The notes under the pieces were generated by a model. The model worked only from the letters and a program-made list of their open reading frames with translations, did not search any database and was not told where the DNA came from. Positions 18,474 to 28,201 of a DNA stretch of 64,000 nt are shown here, in pieces (the first letter of the stretch is position 1; every line of letters begins with the position of its first letter). The position numbers and the translations under genes were made by a program. This DNA is from Pseudoteredinibacter isoporae. GTDB taxonomy: Bacteria; Pseudomonadota; Gammaproteobacteria; Pseudomonadales; Cellvibrionaceae. Location: the NCBI RefSeq assembly GCF_011602085.1, contig NZ_JAAONY010000001.1, positions 682,001-746,000 of the forward strand, in the 5' to 3' direction.

Positions 18474-20474
18474 TTATTTGGCTGCCATATTGGCTTGCTG
18501 TTCTTCGTTGTCCCGAAGCAGTGGTGAGGCATTGGGCAGTTTCAGATGCTTTCTGAAAAAGGCATCGAGGCGGGAATAAAATTCGTAATAACTCTGCAGC
18601 AAGCTGAAGCCATGGACCTCTTCCGGCAGGAGAAGATACTCGGCCGTCTTTCCATACTTTTCCAATACATGTCGCATGCGATAGAAATGTTCTTTGTCGA
18701 CGACGCGATCCTTTTCACCTTGAGCGAGAAACACCGGTACCCTCAATCGTTCGGCTTGATAAACCGGTGAATAGCGCATGAGTTCTTGTTGCTGAGTTTT
18801 GGGATCGCCGACATAATCCTTTCGCCAACTTAATATACTGCTGGAATTGTGCACATCATTATTGTACATCAGGCTAATGTCGGTCACGCCCACATAGGAT
18901 GCTGCGCACTTGAACAGGTTCGGCGAGCGAATGGCGCTCATTAACGCAGAATAGCCGCCGTAACTGCTGCCATAAATACACACCTTGTCGCCATCCACCA
19001 AGCCTTGTGCAATGACTTCGCGTACCGCAGATTCAATATCATCTTCGATGAGCTTACCCCATTGCTGTTTACCGGCTTCAATAAATTCTCGGCCATAGCC
19101 GGAAGAACCTCGGAAATTCGGTCGCAGAACGGCATAACCCAAACTGGCCAGATACTGTACATGGGGGTCATAGTCTGCGGAGGATCTGACTGAGATAGGG
19201 CCGCCGTGGGGCATAACAATTAGGGGGGCTTTGTGTGTTTGGTGATTACTGGGTAATGTTAGATAGCTTTCAATTTCCAAACCGTCGCTGGAACGTGACG
19301 TGATGGCTTGTGTATCACCCAACTGAAACTGTTTTAACCAAGGTTGGGTATCGGCAAGCTCTGTGAGTTGCCATTGTCGGGTGTTAAATAAGTAGAAAAT
19401 ACCAGGGTTTTTACCATCGCGTTTCAGAGCAATAATAATTTTGTCGTTCAGGCTGTTGTCGACCACCCAGATGTTGGGCGTGTTGAGGTCGCGCTTTAAA
19501 GTATTGCTTAAAAAGTCACCGAGCTCGTTCATATAGTGTCGACGATGGTTGCCATCTTGAGTGTAGCTGGCAAACAAAATGTCGTCCCGGCGCTTATTCA
19601 GCTCGACAGACTCAATGTCGTAGCCGGGTATCTTGAGCACGGTGTCAACAAAGGTTTGGGTTTTGATATCGAAGCGCAGCAGTTCAATAAAATTGCGTTG
19701 ATGGTTGCTTAGAACCAGGAGTTGCTGCTTTTCCTCTTCAAACAAAATTGGCCTGAAAATACTGCGTTTGTCACTTTCCCAAATCACCGACCAGCGTTTA
19801 TTGTCCAGCGGGCGATACCAGACCTTCTGTTTGCCGTGGCGGGGGGCGACATAGCCAATTCTGAGGGCTCCGGAAGTGTCGCTCAACCAATGCTCGGCGG
19901 CGGGCGCCAGGCGATTGAGTTTAAATCGGTTGCGCAGTTGCCCGCTGATATTCCTGGCTGCGAGGTTCAGATTGTAGATATACGATTTCGATTCACGAAA
20001 TTGCTTCACCAAAACCCGATCTTCTTTATACGGCAAGGTGTCGATAACCACAGCGTTTTTAAGCAAAGGCCGTTGATAGATATTGCTCAGCTGCTTATCG
20101 ATAAAGTTGATGGAAAGCTGAGTCAGAGCCTGCTGATGGTCACTGTTTACTTCATTAAGAACCAAGGTGTCGTTATCGATCCAGGAATAGTGCGTGATAT
20201 TACCCTCGAGATCGTTCAAAAGAATTTGCAAGCTTTCATCCTGCAGATTTAACAACATTAAACGCTGGCCGCGATCCAGCCGTTCGATATAGGTAATTAA
20301 CGAGCCTTCAGGATTACTGTCGACCAAGTAGTAAATGGAGCTTCGAAAAATATCTTTAGCGTGTTGATAAGCCACGCTGTTTTCATGGTCGGCGAAAACT
20401 GGTCGAATCATGGTGACTAAAGACCATATGGTCAATAAGCCAAGGAGCACACATTTATTGGTGATGGCCATCAT
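18474..20474 (-). CDS. Secreted prolyl-oligopeptidase-family (S9) peptidase
   Basis: 666 aa with an N-terminal signal peptide (cleavage near VFADH, residue 28-30). A beta-propeller-like region covers about 40-390. The alpha/beta-hydrolase domain follows, with nucleophile motif GSSYGGYSA (about 510-518), acid GEKDRVVD (about 592-599) and catalytic His in EEVHGF (about 625-630). The family cleaves short peptides or acyl-amino acids; this one probably acts in the periplasm. Its ATG overlaps the stop of the upstream gene (ATGA), so the two are translationally coupled. The true start could also be the second codon (both are ATG). Confidence 0.88.
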   Translation of the reverse strand: MMAITNKCVLLGLLTIWSLVTMIRPVFADHENSVAYQHAKDIFRSSIYYLVDSNPEGSLITYIERLDRGQRLMLLNLQDESLQILLNDLEGNITHYSWIDNDTLVLNEVNSDHQQALTQLSINFIDKQLSNIYQRPLLKNAVVIDTLPYKEDRVLVKQFRESKSYIYNLNLAARNISGQLRNRFKLNRLAPAAEHWLSDTSGALRIGYVAPRHGKQKVWYRPLDNKRWSVIWESDKRSIFRPILFEEEKQQLLVLSNHQRNFIELLRFDIKTQTFVDTVLKIPGYDIESVELNKRRDDILFASYTQDGNHRRHYMNELGDFLSNTLKRDLNTPNIWVVDNSLNDKIIIALKRDGKNPGIFYLFNTRQWQLTELADTQPWLKQFQLGDTQAITSRSSDGLEIESYLTLPSNHQTHKAPLIVMPHGGPISVRSSADYDPHVQYLASLGYAVLRPNFRGSSGYGREFIEAGKQQWGKLIEDDIESAVREVIAQGLVDGDKVCIYGSSYGGYSALMSAIRSPNLFKCAASYVGVTDISLMYNNDVHNSSSILSWRKDYVGDPKTQQQELMRYSPVYQAERLRVPVFLAQGEKDRVVDKEHFYRMRHVLEKYGKTAEYLLLPEEVHGFSLLQSYYEFYSRLDAFFRKHLKLPNASPLLRDNEEQQANMAAK

Positions 20475-21031
20475 GGCTTCACCGCTTGGTCATTCTGCTT
20501 TAAAAAATCCAGAAATGGATCGGGATAAGAGCCGGTAAAACTGAGCGGATAACGTTTTACGGTCTCAAAACAGCAGCCACGAAGATATTCATAGGCCTGG
20601 CTGCTGCGATTACGGTAGACGAAGTCCACTTCCTGCTCGCTGTACATCTCGCTGATAAAGTGTCCGGAATAGGAAATGGTATCGGCTTTGACATCGACGT
20701 AATAGTCAAAGTTTAGAATATCCCAGTACGCGGCTTCTTCTTTCTTGCCATCGTTGTGAACCTGACTGAAGTAATATCGACCGGCAGGTACTGGCATCAA
20801 ACGGTAATTGTTGCCAGGCTGGATGGACTGAACGCTGGGGTTCGAAAAAAGCTTTGGGCCTTTTAGCAGAATCTTATGGGGCGTTGTACCCAGGCTTTCT
20901 ATGGCCAGAAGCAAGTAGCCATAGCCGGGTTTCAATTTGTTTTTTGAAGGCTCACTTGCTTGGGCTGAAACATCAGCTGCCAATAAAGGAAAAATGAGGA
21001 CAATCAAAAACAGATTGAATGGACTTTTCAT
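20471..21031 (-). CDS. Secreted hypothetical protein coupled to the S9 peptidase
   Basis: 186 aa from the ATG at 21031, chosen because it begins a clean signal peptide (KSPFNLF, hydrophobic core, cleavage near VSAQA); the longer open frame to 21076 would bury it. The mature part has YGYLLLAIESLG near its start and a VPAGRYYFSQV strand near residue 105. This resembles the DUF2846-type pattern of exported small beta proteins, though the match is weak. Two adjacent cysteines (RGCCFE) lie near 155. Its TGA overlaps the S9 peptidase start, so the two products probably work together in the periplasm. Function unknown. Confidence 0.6.
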   Translation of the reverse strand: MKSPFNLFLIVLIFPLLAADVSAQASEPSKNKLKPGYGYLLLAIESLGTTPHKILLKGPKLFSNPSVQSIQPGNNYRLMPVPAGRYYFSQVHNDGKKEEAAYWDILNFDYYVDVKADTISYSGHFISEMYSEQEVDFVYRNRSSQAYEYLRGCCFETVKRYPLSFTGSYPDPFLDFLKQNDQAVKP

Positions 21032-21088
21032 AATGAAAATTAAGGGCAGGTTTAAGAAGTGAAATTCCCTGCCCATTTTAGTACACCT

Positions 21089-21472
21089 TTACACAACCAA
21101 AATGCCGTCGGCTTCAATCAAGGAATCTTTCGGTAACTGGCTGATGCCGATGGCAGCGCGTGCCGGATAGGGTTGCTCGAAGTATTGGGACATCACTTCG
21201 TTAACAATCGGAAAGTTGCCGAGATCGGTGAGGTAAATGTTCAGTTTTACGATTTGCTGAATGTCGCCACCAGAGGCTTTGCACACGGCGGCCAGGTTTT
21301 TAAATACCTGATGAGCCTGGGCTTCAAAATCGCCTTCAACCAGTGTCATGGTTTCCGGCACCAGTGGGATTTGACCCGACAGGTAAACTGTGTTGTTTAC
21401 TTTAACGGCCTGTGAGTAAGTGCCGATGGCAGAAGGTGCATTGCTGGTTTCTACAATAGAACGATTTGGCAT
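21089..21472 (-). CDS. ridA: RidA family 2-iminobutanoate/2-iminopropanoate deaminase
   Basis: 127 aa from the ATG at 21472; an upstream in-frame extension would run into spoT and is not real. RidA hydrolyses reactive enamine/imine intermediates released by PLP enzymes such as threonine dehydratase. The sequence carries the expected [10 protein letters not shown] near the start, the YLSGQIPL segment, and [13 protein letters not shown] near the end, with the conserved arginine that binds the substrate carboxylate. The gene follows spoT by 26 bp on the same strand, a pairing also seen in Pseudomonas. Confidence 0.95.
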   Translation of the reverse strand: MPNRSIVETSNAPSAIGTYSQAVKVNNTVYLSGQIPLVPETMTLVEGDFEAQAHQVFKNLAAVCKASGGDIQQIVKLNIYLTDLGNFPIVNEVMSQYFEQPYPARAAIGISQLPKDSLIEADGILVV

Positions 21473-21498
21473 GGTGTTTCTCAAATAAATATAAGCGA

Positions 21499-23607
21499 TT
21501 AGTTTTTGCTTCGGGTTAACTTGATGACCGAATGCATATTGCGCACCCGACGAATAACGTTCGCCAGATGGACTCGGTTTTGCACACCGATACACAGTTC
21601 GATCACGCTGTTGTGAGCGTCGCGCTCATCAACATTAATACGTTCAATATGAGCGCCGGCTTCGGCCATGCGATTGGCGAGGCTGGCAATAATTCCGCGC
21701 TGGGATTCCACTTCAACTTTAATGTCGACCAGAAACTCACCGGTCACATTGGGCGCCCAGTTTACCAAACTGATTTTCTCCGGAGAGTGACGCAGTTCGG
21801 CAATATTATTGCAGTCCTCCACGTGGACCACCAGACCTTTACCGGCACTTAGGTGGCCAATAATCGGGTCGCCGGGAATGGGGCGGCAGCAGCGGGCAAA
21901 ACTGATCAGCATACCTTCGTCGCTGTCGATCATCAGTGGGGAATGGATATGAGTTGCTTTGGAATCTTCCTGATCCTGCTGCAGCAAATTCGCGACCGCA
22001 TTGGCCAGTCGGTTACCCAGACCAATATCTTCCAGCAGGGCTTCCATATTGCTCATATGGGTTTCATCGAGCAAATGCTGAACCTGTTCTTCACTGAGTT
22101 CGTCGAGGCGCATATTAATATTGCTCAGTGCGCGACCGAGTAAGCGTTCACCCAGTTCAATGGATTCATGGTGACGCTGATTTTTCAGAAAGTGGCGAAT
22201 GGAACTTCGCGCTTTGCCGGAGGTGGTAAAGTTGAGCCAAGCGGGGTTGGGTTGCGCTCCCGCAGCGGTAATGATTTTCACTTTTTCGCCGCTTTTGAGT
22301 GGTTGCGATAACGGTGCCAGGCGATCGTTAATTCGGCAGGCAACACAGCGATGCCCTACTCCGGTGTGTACAGCGTAGGCGAAATCAACCGCTGTGGCGC
22401 CGGAAGGTAAGCTGATAATTTTGCCTTTGGGTGTAAACACATAGACCTCATCCGGGAAGAGATCGATCTTAACGTTCTCAATAAATTCCAGGGAGTTGCC
22501 CGCCTGTTTTTGAATTTCCAACAGGCCCTGCACCCATTGACGGGCGCGTGCCTGATTGCTGACCGGACTGTCTTCGTCGGCTTTGTACAGCCAGTGTGCT
22601 GCAATGCCTGTATTGGCCAGCTCGTCCATTTCCTTGGTGCGAATCTGAACTTCAATGGGCACGCCGTGCATGCCGACCAAGACGGTGTGCAGAGATTGGT
22701 AACCGTTGGCCTTGGGTATGGCAATATAATCTTTGAATTCGCTGATGACGGGTTTATAAAGGTTGTGCATGACGCCGAGAACGCGGTAACAGGTGTCGAC
22801 ATCTTCAACAATAATTCGGAAGGCGTAGACATCCATGATTTCACGGAAGGACTTCTTTTTTGCGCGCATCTTCTGGTAGATGCTGAACAGATGCTTTTCC
22901 CTTCCCAGCACCAACGAGGCGATGTCTTCTTTTTCAAGGCGGGCTTCAATGGCGCTTTGAATATTCTCAACCAGCTCTTTGCGGTTGCCCCGGGCTTCTT
23001 GCAAGGCGGCTTGCAGACGTCGGGCTCGCAAGGGGTGCATCGCGGAGAAACCCCGGTTTTCGAATTCGATACGCATATCGTTCATGCCCAGGCGGTGGGC
23101 AATCGGCGCGTAGATATCGAGGGTCTCCAAGGCAATACGACGCATTTTTTCCGGCGCCAATGCGCCCAGTGTGCGCATATTGTGTAAACGGTCGGCCAGT
23201 TTCACCAGAATGACACGAATGTCATTGGCCATTGCCAAGGCCATCTTCTGAAAGTTTTCGGCCTGCTTTTCTTCCCGTGAGCCAAATTCGATTTGGGTCA
23301 GCTTACTGACGCCATCCACCAGTTCTGCGACGGTATCGCCAAATTGTTTGGCCAGGGCTTTTTTGGGGATGCCGGTGTCTTCAATCACATCGTGCAGCAT
23401 GGCGGCCATCAGGCTTTGATGGTCCATATGCATGGAACTCAGAATACCGGCAACGGCCAGCGGGTGAGTGACATAGGGTTCGCCACTGCGACGGGTCTGG
23501 CCATCGTGGGCTTGTTCGGCGTAATAGTAGGCGCGCCGCACCAGATTGATTTGCTCGGAATCAAGATAGGATGAGAGTCGGTTGCTGAGGGACTCAATGG
23601 TTTGCAA
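21499..23607 (-). CDS. spoT: Bifunctional (p)ppGpp synthetase/hydrolase SpoT
   Basis: 702 aa, standard length. Domain order: HD hydrolase (His72-Asp73 in LHDVIEDT, the same numbers as E. coli SpoT), synthetase ([18 protein letters not shown] and VEVQIRT-type strand near 300-330), TGS near 385-445 and a C-terminal ACT domain. The start is TTG: the minus strand has GGAG six bases before it, and residue numbering then matches E. coli exactly. SpoT sets (p)ppGpp levels under carbon, iron and fatty-acid stress. An intrinsic terminator lies between it and rpoZ, so it may rely on its own promoter. Confidence 0.96.
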   Translation of the reverse strand: MQTIESLSNRLSSYLDSEQINLVRRAYYYAEQAHDGQTRRSGEPYVTHPLAVAGILSSMHMDHQSLMAAMLHDVIEDTGIPKKALAKQFGDTVAELVDGVSKLTQIEFGSREEKQAENFQKMALAMANDIRVILVKLADRLHNMRTLGALAPEKMRRIALETLDIYAPIAHRLGMNDMRIEFENRGFSAMHPLRARRLQAALQEARGNRKELVENIQSAIEARLEKEDIASLVLGREKHLFSIYQKMRAKKKSFREIMDVYAFRIIVEDVDTCYRVLGVMHNLYKPVISEFKDYIAIPKANGYQSLHTVLVGMHGVPIEVQIRTKEMDELANTGIAAHWLYKADEDSPVSNQARARQWVQGLLEIQKQAGNSLEFIENVKIDLFPDEVYVFTPKGKIISLPSGATAVDFAYAVHTGVGHRCVACRINDRLAPLSQPLKSGEKVKIITAAGAQPNPAWLNFTTSGKARSSIRHFLKNQRHHESIELGERLLGRALSNINMRLDELSEEQVQHLLDETHMSNMEALLEDIGLGNRLANAVANLLQQDQEDSKATHIHSPLMIDSDEGMLISFARCCRPIPGDPIIGHLSAGKGLVVHVEDCNNIAELRHSPEKISLVNWAPNVTGEFLVDIKVEVESQRGIIASLANRMAEAGAHIERINVDERDAHNSVIELCIGVQNRVHLANVIRRVRNMHSVIKLTRSKN

Positions 23608-23670
23608 AGTAGGCTCCAGTAACTCAAGAACCCCGTCGATAGATCACATCATACGGCGGCCAGAAAACAA

Positions 23671-23711
23671 AAAAGCTAGGGCGTTAGCTCCTGCTAACGT
23701 ACCTAGCTTTT
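23671..23711 (-). terminator. Intrinsic terminator between rpoZ and spoT
   Basis: Long inverted repeat. The left arm AAAAGCTAGG plus CGTTAGC (23671-23688) pairs with GCTAACG plus CCTAGCTTTT (23693-23711) around a TCCT loop, with one small internal mismatch. On the minus strand it is followed by a T-rich run (TTTTTTGTTTT). It should stop much of the gmk-rpoZ transcript before spoT. Confidence 0.85.
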
Positions 23712-23768
23712 AAAGTAACACATTCTGTGGCTATTGGCAGCCGAGCGCCTGAGCCATTCGCTGTGCTG

Positions 23769-24029
23769 TTACAGCTCGATGCCGGGCTCTTGCTGAGGCA
23801 TGATGGGCATCTCGTCCTGCTCGTCTTCTTCAACGTCGAACATGGCGGGATCGATCAGGCCTTCTTCGATTTCACGCAGAGCGAGAACCGTTGGCTTGTC
23901 GTTTTCTTCCGGAACCATAGGCTCTTTACCCTGGACAGCGATCTGGCGAGCACGCTTGCTGCCTACAATTACCAGTTCAAAACGGTTATCAACGTGGTTG
24001 AGGCAATCTTCAACGGTGATACGGGCCAT
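23769..24029 (-). CDS. rpoZ: RNA polymerase omega subunit
   Basis: 86 aa. It starts with [10 protein letters not shown] and contains the conserved NRFELV and SKRARQI motifs that bind the beta' subunit C-terminus; the acidic tail is normal for gammaproteobacteria. It promotes RNA polymerase assembly and, with SpoT's product ppGpp, forms one of the alarmone binding sites. A Shine-Dalgarno AGGAAA lies before the start. It is next to gmk (188 bp upstream gap) and followed by a strong terminator. Confidence 0.96.
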   Translation of the reverse strand: MARITVEDCLNHVDNRFELVIVGSKRARQIAVQGKEPMVPEENDKPTVLALREIEEGLIDPAMFDVEEDEQDEMPIMPQQEPGIEL

Positions 24030-24184
24030 CAGTATTTCCTATTCAATATGCCTGCCATCGGGCAGGTCTTGGCAAATGTCTTCTGTCGCAGAGTTATAGC
24101 CTGAAAGTAGAGCTTTTGCAAAAGCTCAAGGCGTAAATCCATCGCGGCAGATATAAAAAAGGGGCGCTAGTGTACGCATTTTGA

Positions 24185-24204
24185 CCAGCCCAGGCAAGGG
24201 CTGG
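24185..24204 (-). terminator. Hairpin after gmk
   Basis: Arms CCAGCCC (24185-24191) and GGGCTGG (24198-24204) with a 6-nt loop, 14 bp past the gmk stop. There is no U-tract, so it may attenuate or stabilise rather than terminate the gmk message. Confidence 0.45.
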
Positions 24205-24217
24205 CCATTTATGGGGT

Positions 24218-24889
<672 letters not shown>

Positions 24890-24967
24890 TTAACCTAAGC
24901 CCTGCGGCCTTGCTCGTTGAGTTTATTGCGCCAGGGCAGGTCGAAAGCAAATAAGTGAGGGAAGCCG

Positions 24968-25867
24968 ATGAAATGGCGAAACAGCCGCCGCAGCAGTAAT
25001 GTGGATGATCAACGCAGCAACTCCCCTGCCCGGTTTGGTGGCGGTGGCCGTGGAATGGCGAGCTTCCTGCCGATTATTCGCATGCTGATTGGCACCAAGG
25101 TGGGCCGTATTGTTTTGGTGGTCGGCGTCATCGCCTACTTCCTGGGTTTTAACCCAATGAATTTGCTGCAGCCAGGACAGCAAGGGATCAGCCAGGCCAA
25201 GGTACAAAACAGCCAGGAAGACAATCTGCGGGCGGATTTTGTGACCGCTGTGCTGGGGCAGACCGAGGATGTCTGGGGCAGCATTTTCAAGCAGAGTTTT
25301 GGCAAGGCTTATCCCGAGCCACGCTTGGTACTGTTTCGCAATGGTGTGCGCAGCGCCTGTGGCCAGGCCTCTTCCGCAATGGGGCCGTTTTACTGTCCTG
25401 GTGACAATAAGGTGTATCTGGATCTTGGTTTCTTTGATGAGCTGGCACGTCGCCATGGCGCGCCGGGGGATTTTGCCCAGGCCTATGTGATTGCCCACGA
25501 GGTAGGTCATCATCTGCAAAACGTATTTGGTGTGTTGGACAAAACCCACCAGGCCAAGCGTCGATTGAGCAAAACCGAAGGCAATGCCCTGCAGGTTCGC
25601 GTTGAATTGCAAGCCGACTGTTATGCCGGCGTTTGGGCGCATCACGCGCAAAAGCAGCAGAAAATTTTAGAAGCGGGTGATGTTGAAGAGGCTTTGCAAG
25701 CGGCGAGCGCAATCGGTGACGATACTTTGCAGAAACAAGCTCAAGGCTATGTGGTGCCGGATGCGTTTACCCATGGCTCGGCTGAGCAGCGCATTCGCTG
25801 GTTTTCCAATGGCCTGAAAAATGGCAGCTTACAGGCTTGCGACACGTTTAAAGCCGCAAGCCTGTGA
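24968..25867 (+). CDS. YpfJ-family neutral zinc metalloprotease, membrane-anchored
   Basis: 299 aa. A short basic N-terminus (KWRNSRRSSN) precedes one hydrophobic helix near residues 43-62, so the catalytic part should face the periplasm. The zinc motif AHEVGHHLQ is near 177-185, with the downstream acidic ligand probably in ELQADCYAG (about 216-224). This pattern fits the YpfJ/KPN_02809 family. The start has GAGGGAAG upstream. It converges on the PhoH gene with only 13 bp between stops. Its substrates are unknown. Confidence 0.88.
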   Translation: MKWRNSRRSSNVDDQRSNSPARFGGGGRGMASFLPIIRMLIGTKVGRIVLVVGVIAYFLGFNPMNLLQPGQQGISQAKVQNSQEDNLRADFVTAVLGQTEDVWGSIFKQSFGKAYPEPRLVLFRNGVRSACGQASSAMGPFYCPGDNKVYLDLGFFDELARRHGAPGDFAQAYVIAHEVGHHLQNVFGVLDKTHQAKRRLSKTEGNALQVRVELQADCYAGVWAHHAQKQQKILEAGDVEEALQAASAIGDDTLQKQAQGYVVPDAFTHGSAEQRIRWFSNGLKNGSLQACDTFKAASL

Positions 25868-25880
25868 CACTCTGTTCAAT

Positions 25881-27284
25881 TTATAAATGAGACTCGGCGT
25901 ACTCCGCCAAAATGGAGCGCGGTACGCCCTGAAGTTGAATATTCCCTCCCTGCTGGAAACCTTTAAAGCGTTCGCTTAAATACGTCAGGCCCGAGCTGGT
26001 GGCATTGAGATACGGTGTGTCAATTTGCGCGAGGTTGCCCAGGCAAATCACTTTGGATCCGGAACCTGCACGAGTGATGATGGTTTTAATTTGATGAGGC
26101 GTCAGGTTTTGGCACTCATCAATTAAAATCAGGCTGTGCTGGAAGCTTCGCCCACGAATGTAATTCAAGGACTTAAAGTGCAAGGGCACTTTGTTCAGCA
26201 CATAATCCACACTCCCGGAGCAGTCTTCGTCATCGCAATGCAAGGCTTCGAGGTTATCGGTGATGGCGCCCAGCCAGGGTTCCATTTTTTCCGCTTCGGT
26301 ACCAGGTAAAAAGCCGATGTCTTCGTCGAGCCCCTGTGTTGAGCGGGTCGCGATAATTCGGCGATAGAGTTTATTGGCCACCGTCATTTCAATGGCGGCG
26401 GCAAGTGCGAGAATGGTTTTACCCGAGCCCGCTGAGCCCGTCAGATTGACGATGTGAACATCGGGGTCCAGAAGCAGATTCAAGGCGCAGGCCTGATAAA
26501 TGTCTCTGGGTTTCAAGCCCCAGGCCTCGGTTTCCATCAACTGGTGTTGATCGAGGTGTAAGAGCAAAACGTCCTCATCGTTGACTTCAAGAACGCGTCC
26601 AACGAATTCCTGTTCGTCCAGAATAAACTGGTTGGGTGAGCATTCGGACAGCACGCTGCAACGCTCCAGGCGATGAACGGTTCGGCCCATTTCCTGTTGT
26701 GTATCGACCTGATTGATTTGCTCCCAAAAGCTGCCCGAAAATTCCAGGAAGCCTTTGTTGAGTTTCTCTATGTCTGTGACCAGCTGATCGTTGTGGTAGT
26801 CCTCAGCTTCAATACCACAGCCTTTGGCTTTTAAACGCATATTGATGTCTTTGCTGATCAGGACAATATGCTCATCGGGGTTTTGGCGTTGAAGAAAATA
26901 AATGTCGTTCAGGATTTTGTTGTCGTTTAGATGGGTGGGTAAGGTGCTAACGCCTTCGGGAGTCTCACGCATAATGATGGACAGGCTGCCCTGGGCCTGA
27001 CTTTTTTCTCCGCGTTTAATGGGTACGCCGGCTTCGATATCGTCGAGACTGGCGCGACCAAGAATTTTATCGAGTTCTCTGATTGCCTGTCGGCAATCGG
27101 CGGCGACGGCGTTACGGCCGCTTTTCAGGGAATCCAGCTCCTCCAGCACGGTCATGGGAATGGAGATTTTATGTTCTTCGAAGTTCAGTAATGCAGTAGG
27201 GTCGTGAATTAAAACGTTAGTATCCAGTACATAGCGAGTACTTTTATTTTGTGTATTCCTAACGGACAACAGCGATTCACCCAT
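25881..27284 (-). CDS. PIN-PhoH fusion ATPase (PhoH2 type)
   Basis: 467 aa. The N-terminal PIN nuclease domain (about 15-150) begins YVLDTNVLIHDP with its first metal-binding Asp; further acidic positions follow in TVLEELD and near SKDINMRLKA. The C-terminal PhoH ATPase (about 240-460) has P-loop GSAGSGKTIL near 283 and Walker B LILIDECQNLTP near 385. PhoH2-type proteins are reported to unwind and cleave RNA; that function is inferred here. A good AAGGGA ribosome site lies before the ATG. Upstream there is about 450 bp without a gene. Confidence 0.9.
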   Translation of the reverse strand: MGESLLSVRNTQNKSTRYVLDTNVLIHDPTALLNFEEHKISIPMTVLEELDSLKSGRNAVAADCRQAIRELDKILGRASLDDIEAGVPIKRGEKSQAQGSLSIIMRETPEGVSTLPTHLNDNKILNDIYFLQRQNPDEHIVLISKDINMRLKAKGCGIEAEDYHNDQLVTDIEKLNKGFLEFSGSFWEQINQVDTQQEMGRTVHRLERCSVLSECSPNQFILDEQEFVGRVLEVNDEDVLLLHLDQHQLMETEAWGLKPRDIYQACALNLLLDPDVHIVNLTGSAGSGKTILALAAAIEMTVANKLYRRIIATRSTQGLDEDIGFLPGTEAEKMEPWLGAITDNLEALHCDDEDCSGSVDYVLNKVPLHFKSLNYIRGRSFQHSLILIDECQNLTPHQIKTIITRAGSGSKVICLGNLAQIDTPYLNATSSGLTYLSERFKGFQQGGNIQLQGVPRSILAEYAESHL

Positions 27285-27734
27285 ATGCGATCCCTTTGGT
27301 TGTTGAGTTGGCGCAGGACGCTGAATCGGTCGGCTGTATAGCTCGTACGAATAGCCCCCTAGGGTTCTTATAACAGTATTAATGGGTGAAAACTAGGGCA
27401 ATCCCATGACGATTTTGTCATATATAGGAAAGAGGTGGTGGCAAGTTTTTCTTGGAGGGGAACCAACCATACTTTCAGTTTTTGGGAGCGTTGGCAAGAA
27501 AAAATTATTTTAAAAAATCACCGAAAAATATTTTTTAAAATATCAGCGAAATCATCGGCTTACTGAATGTAGGGTGGCACGTTTTTTGAAATCAAAGAGC
27601 CGCATCAATTATATTTGGTGTTTTATCGAGATAAATGTTCGGCGTGAAATCTTCAAAAATTTTATTCAATAGATGGACGGCGAACCCGTCGCCATCCAAT
27701 GTTCAGAAATGAGAAATGGACTTGTAGAGAATTT
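27285..27734. other. Gene-free AT-rich interval (450 bp)
   Basis: Between the start of the PIN-PhoH gene and the end of the PAS-protein gene, both on the minus strand. It is strongly AT-rich around 27495-27560 with several A and T runs and presumably holds the PhoH promoter. No coding region, RNA gene or clear repeat was seen. Confidence 0.5.
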
Positions 27735-28196
27735 CTAGGCGCTCATGGCCTGGGGTTTTTCCTGGCGAAGTTTATACATGGCCTCTTCGGTCACATCATA
27801 CACGATGATGCAGATGTGGTTGACTTCACCGGTGGTTGATACCAGAGGGATGATGGTGGTGTTCTGATACATATGCGGTGCTGTGCAGGTAATGGGGCGA
27901 TAGGTTTTGAATTTAAATAAATAAGGCCGCTGTTCCCAGCTGCTGAAGGCGCTGCTCTGTAACAAAAAGACAGATTCGGCTTTGCTGCGAAAGCGCGCCT
28001 CATCAATTTCTGAAAAGAGCTCAAAAATATTTTGATCTTTGGTGGAATTCGGATGATGGCCGCTGTGGTTTTCCATAAAGCCATTCCACAGCTGAATATT
28101 GTATTCTTTGTCCAGCACGGCTAAACCAACATCAACGTTTTGCAGAATATCGATGTACCAATAAAATTCTTTTAGCTGATCATCTTGTTCGAGCAT
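27735..28196 (-). CDS. Single PAS-domain protein
   Basis: 153 aa soluble protein that is essentially one PAS fold. YWYIDILQNVDVGLAVLD at residues 12-29 opens it, YNIQLWNGFMENHSG near 32-46 is a characteristic strand-helix, and a VYDVTEEAMYK strand-to-helix exit lies near 133-143. No kinase or output domain is attached. The gene starts 5 bp after the REC-CheC-like gene, so the two are co-transcribed. It may sense a ligand or redox state for that regulator. What it binds cannot be told. Confidence 0.75.
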   Translation of the reverse strand: MLEQDDQLKEFYWYIDILQNVDVGLAVLDKEYNIQLWNGFMENHSGHHPNSTKDQNIFELFSEIDEARFRSKAESVFLLQSSAFSSWEQRPYLFKFKTYRPITCTAPHMYQNTTIIPLVSTTGEVNHICIIVYDVTEEAMYKLRQEKPQAMSA

Positions 28197-28201
28197 AGCG
28201 A

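Noticed and set aside
22510-23187. 225-codon open frame antisense to spoT
   Set aside because: Shadow of the well-supported spoT reading frame; low-complexity composition and no ribosome site.
24923-25651. 242-codon minus-strand open frame
   Set aside because: Antisense to the YpfJ-type protease, whose HEXXH motif and ribosome site are clear.
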